This document shows, piece by piece, positions 63,847-64,000 of a DNA stretch of 64,000 nucleotides. The translations under genes were made by a program, and so were the position numbers. The notes below the pieces were generated by a model. The model was not told where the DNA came from and did not search any database. It worked only from the letters and a program-made list of their open reading frames with translations. The stretch comes from Rhytidiadelphus loreus (Eukaryota > Streptophyta > Bryopsida > Hypnales > Hylocomiaceae): contig OX344761.1 in assembly GCA_947034895.1 (NCBI GenBank), positions 37,832,863-37,896,862 on the forward strand, in the 5' to 3' direction. Each line of letters begins with the position of its first letter. The first letter of the stretch is position 1.

Positions 63847-64000
63847 GTATGTACATACCCATTGTATACAGTAATTGAAATACTCTCAATAGTTTTGTTG
63901 TTTAGGTTATGATTTTGGAGGGATTTTTTGGTTTCCACACGTCACAATACAAAACGTGTATAACACTTTTAAACTTTGTTTTTCACCCTTTGCAATACTC

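Overview
This window is nuclear DNA of a land plant. Three spliced genes have clear plant orthologues: THO2, the plastid protease FTSH12 and GET4. FTSH12 in particular belongs to the green lineage. Their introns are GT-AG, mostly 100-700 bp, and lie in AT-rich DNA full of class II transposon remains. A bryophyte such as a moss fits the base composition and intron sizes, but that is inference and I could not verify it.

Layout. (1) 412-14853, minus strand: 32 exons of THO2, the scaffold of the THO/TREX mRNA-export complex. All exons join in frame to 1767 codons; the extreme C-terminus is not in the window. (2) 14854-18471: AT-rich DNA upstream of THO2, with a perfect 148-bp palindrome at 16565-16712. 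(3) 18472-26245: a probable hAT transposon with CAGGG-type terminal inverted repeats and a three-exon transposase reading frame of 828 codons. An in-frame TAG separates that frame from an older 48-codon leader. (4) 26375-35765, minus strand: complete 19-exon FTSH12 with transit peptide, two membrane segments, AAA+ motifs and an intact HEAGH zinc site. (5) 37399-43070, plus strand: complete 12-exon GET4, whose last intron is packed with foldback repeats. FTSH12 and GET4 are divergently transcribed. (6) 43071-64000: about 21 kb of repeat-rich intergenic DNA.

The distal 21 kb is structured. A roughly 650-900 bp repeat family occurs at 44.7, 47.5, 52.2-52.9 (inverted) and, in part, 60.2 kb. Between 48.1 and 58.2 kb there is a degenerate head-to-tail array of five units. 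Each unit carries the same two conserved modules about 0.5-1.6 kb apart, and most carry a third coding-like module on the minus strand and a run of G-triplets. A 153-bp CACTA-type MITE (51480-51632) and a 561-bp Mutator-like insertion with an 11-bp target duplication (58480-59040) interrupt or flank the array. A spliced, partial, unidentified reading frame runs off the right edge.

The three host genes do not form a pathway: they act in nuclear mRNA export, plastid membrane proteostasis/import and tail-anchored protein targeting. The observations most worth following are the five-unit array, the perfect palindrome with a diverged half-copy 37 kb away, and the largely open hAT transposase.
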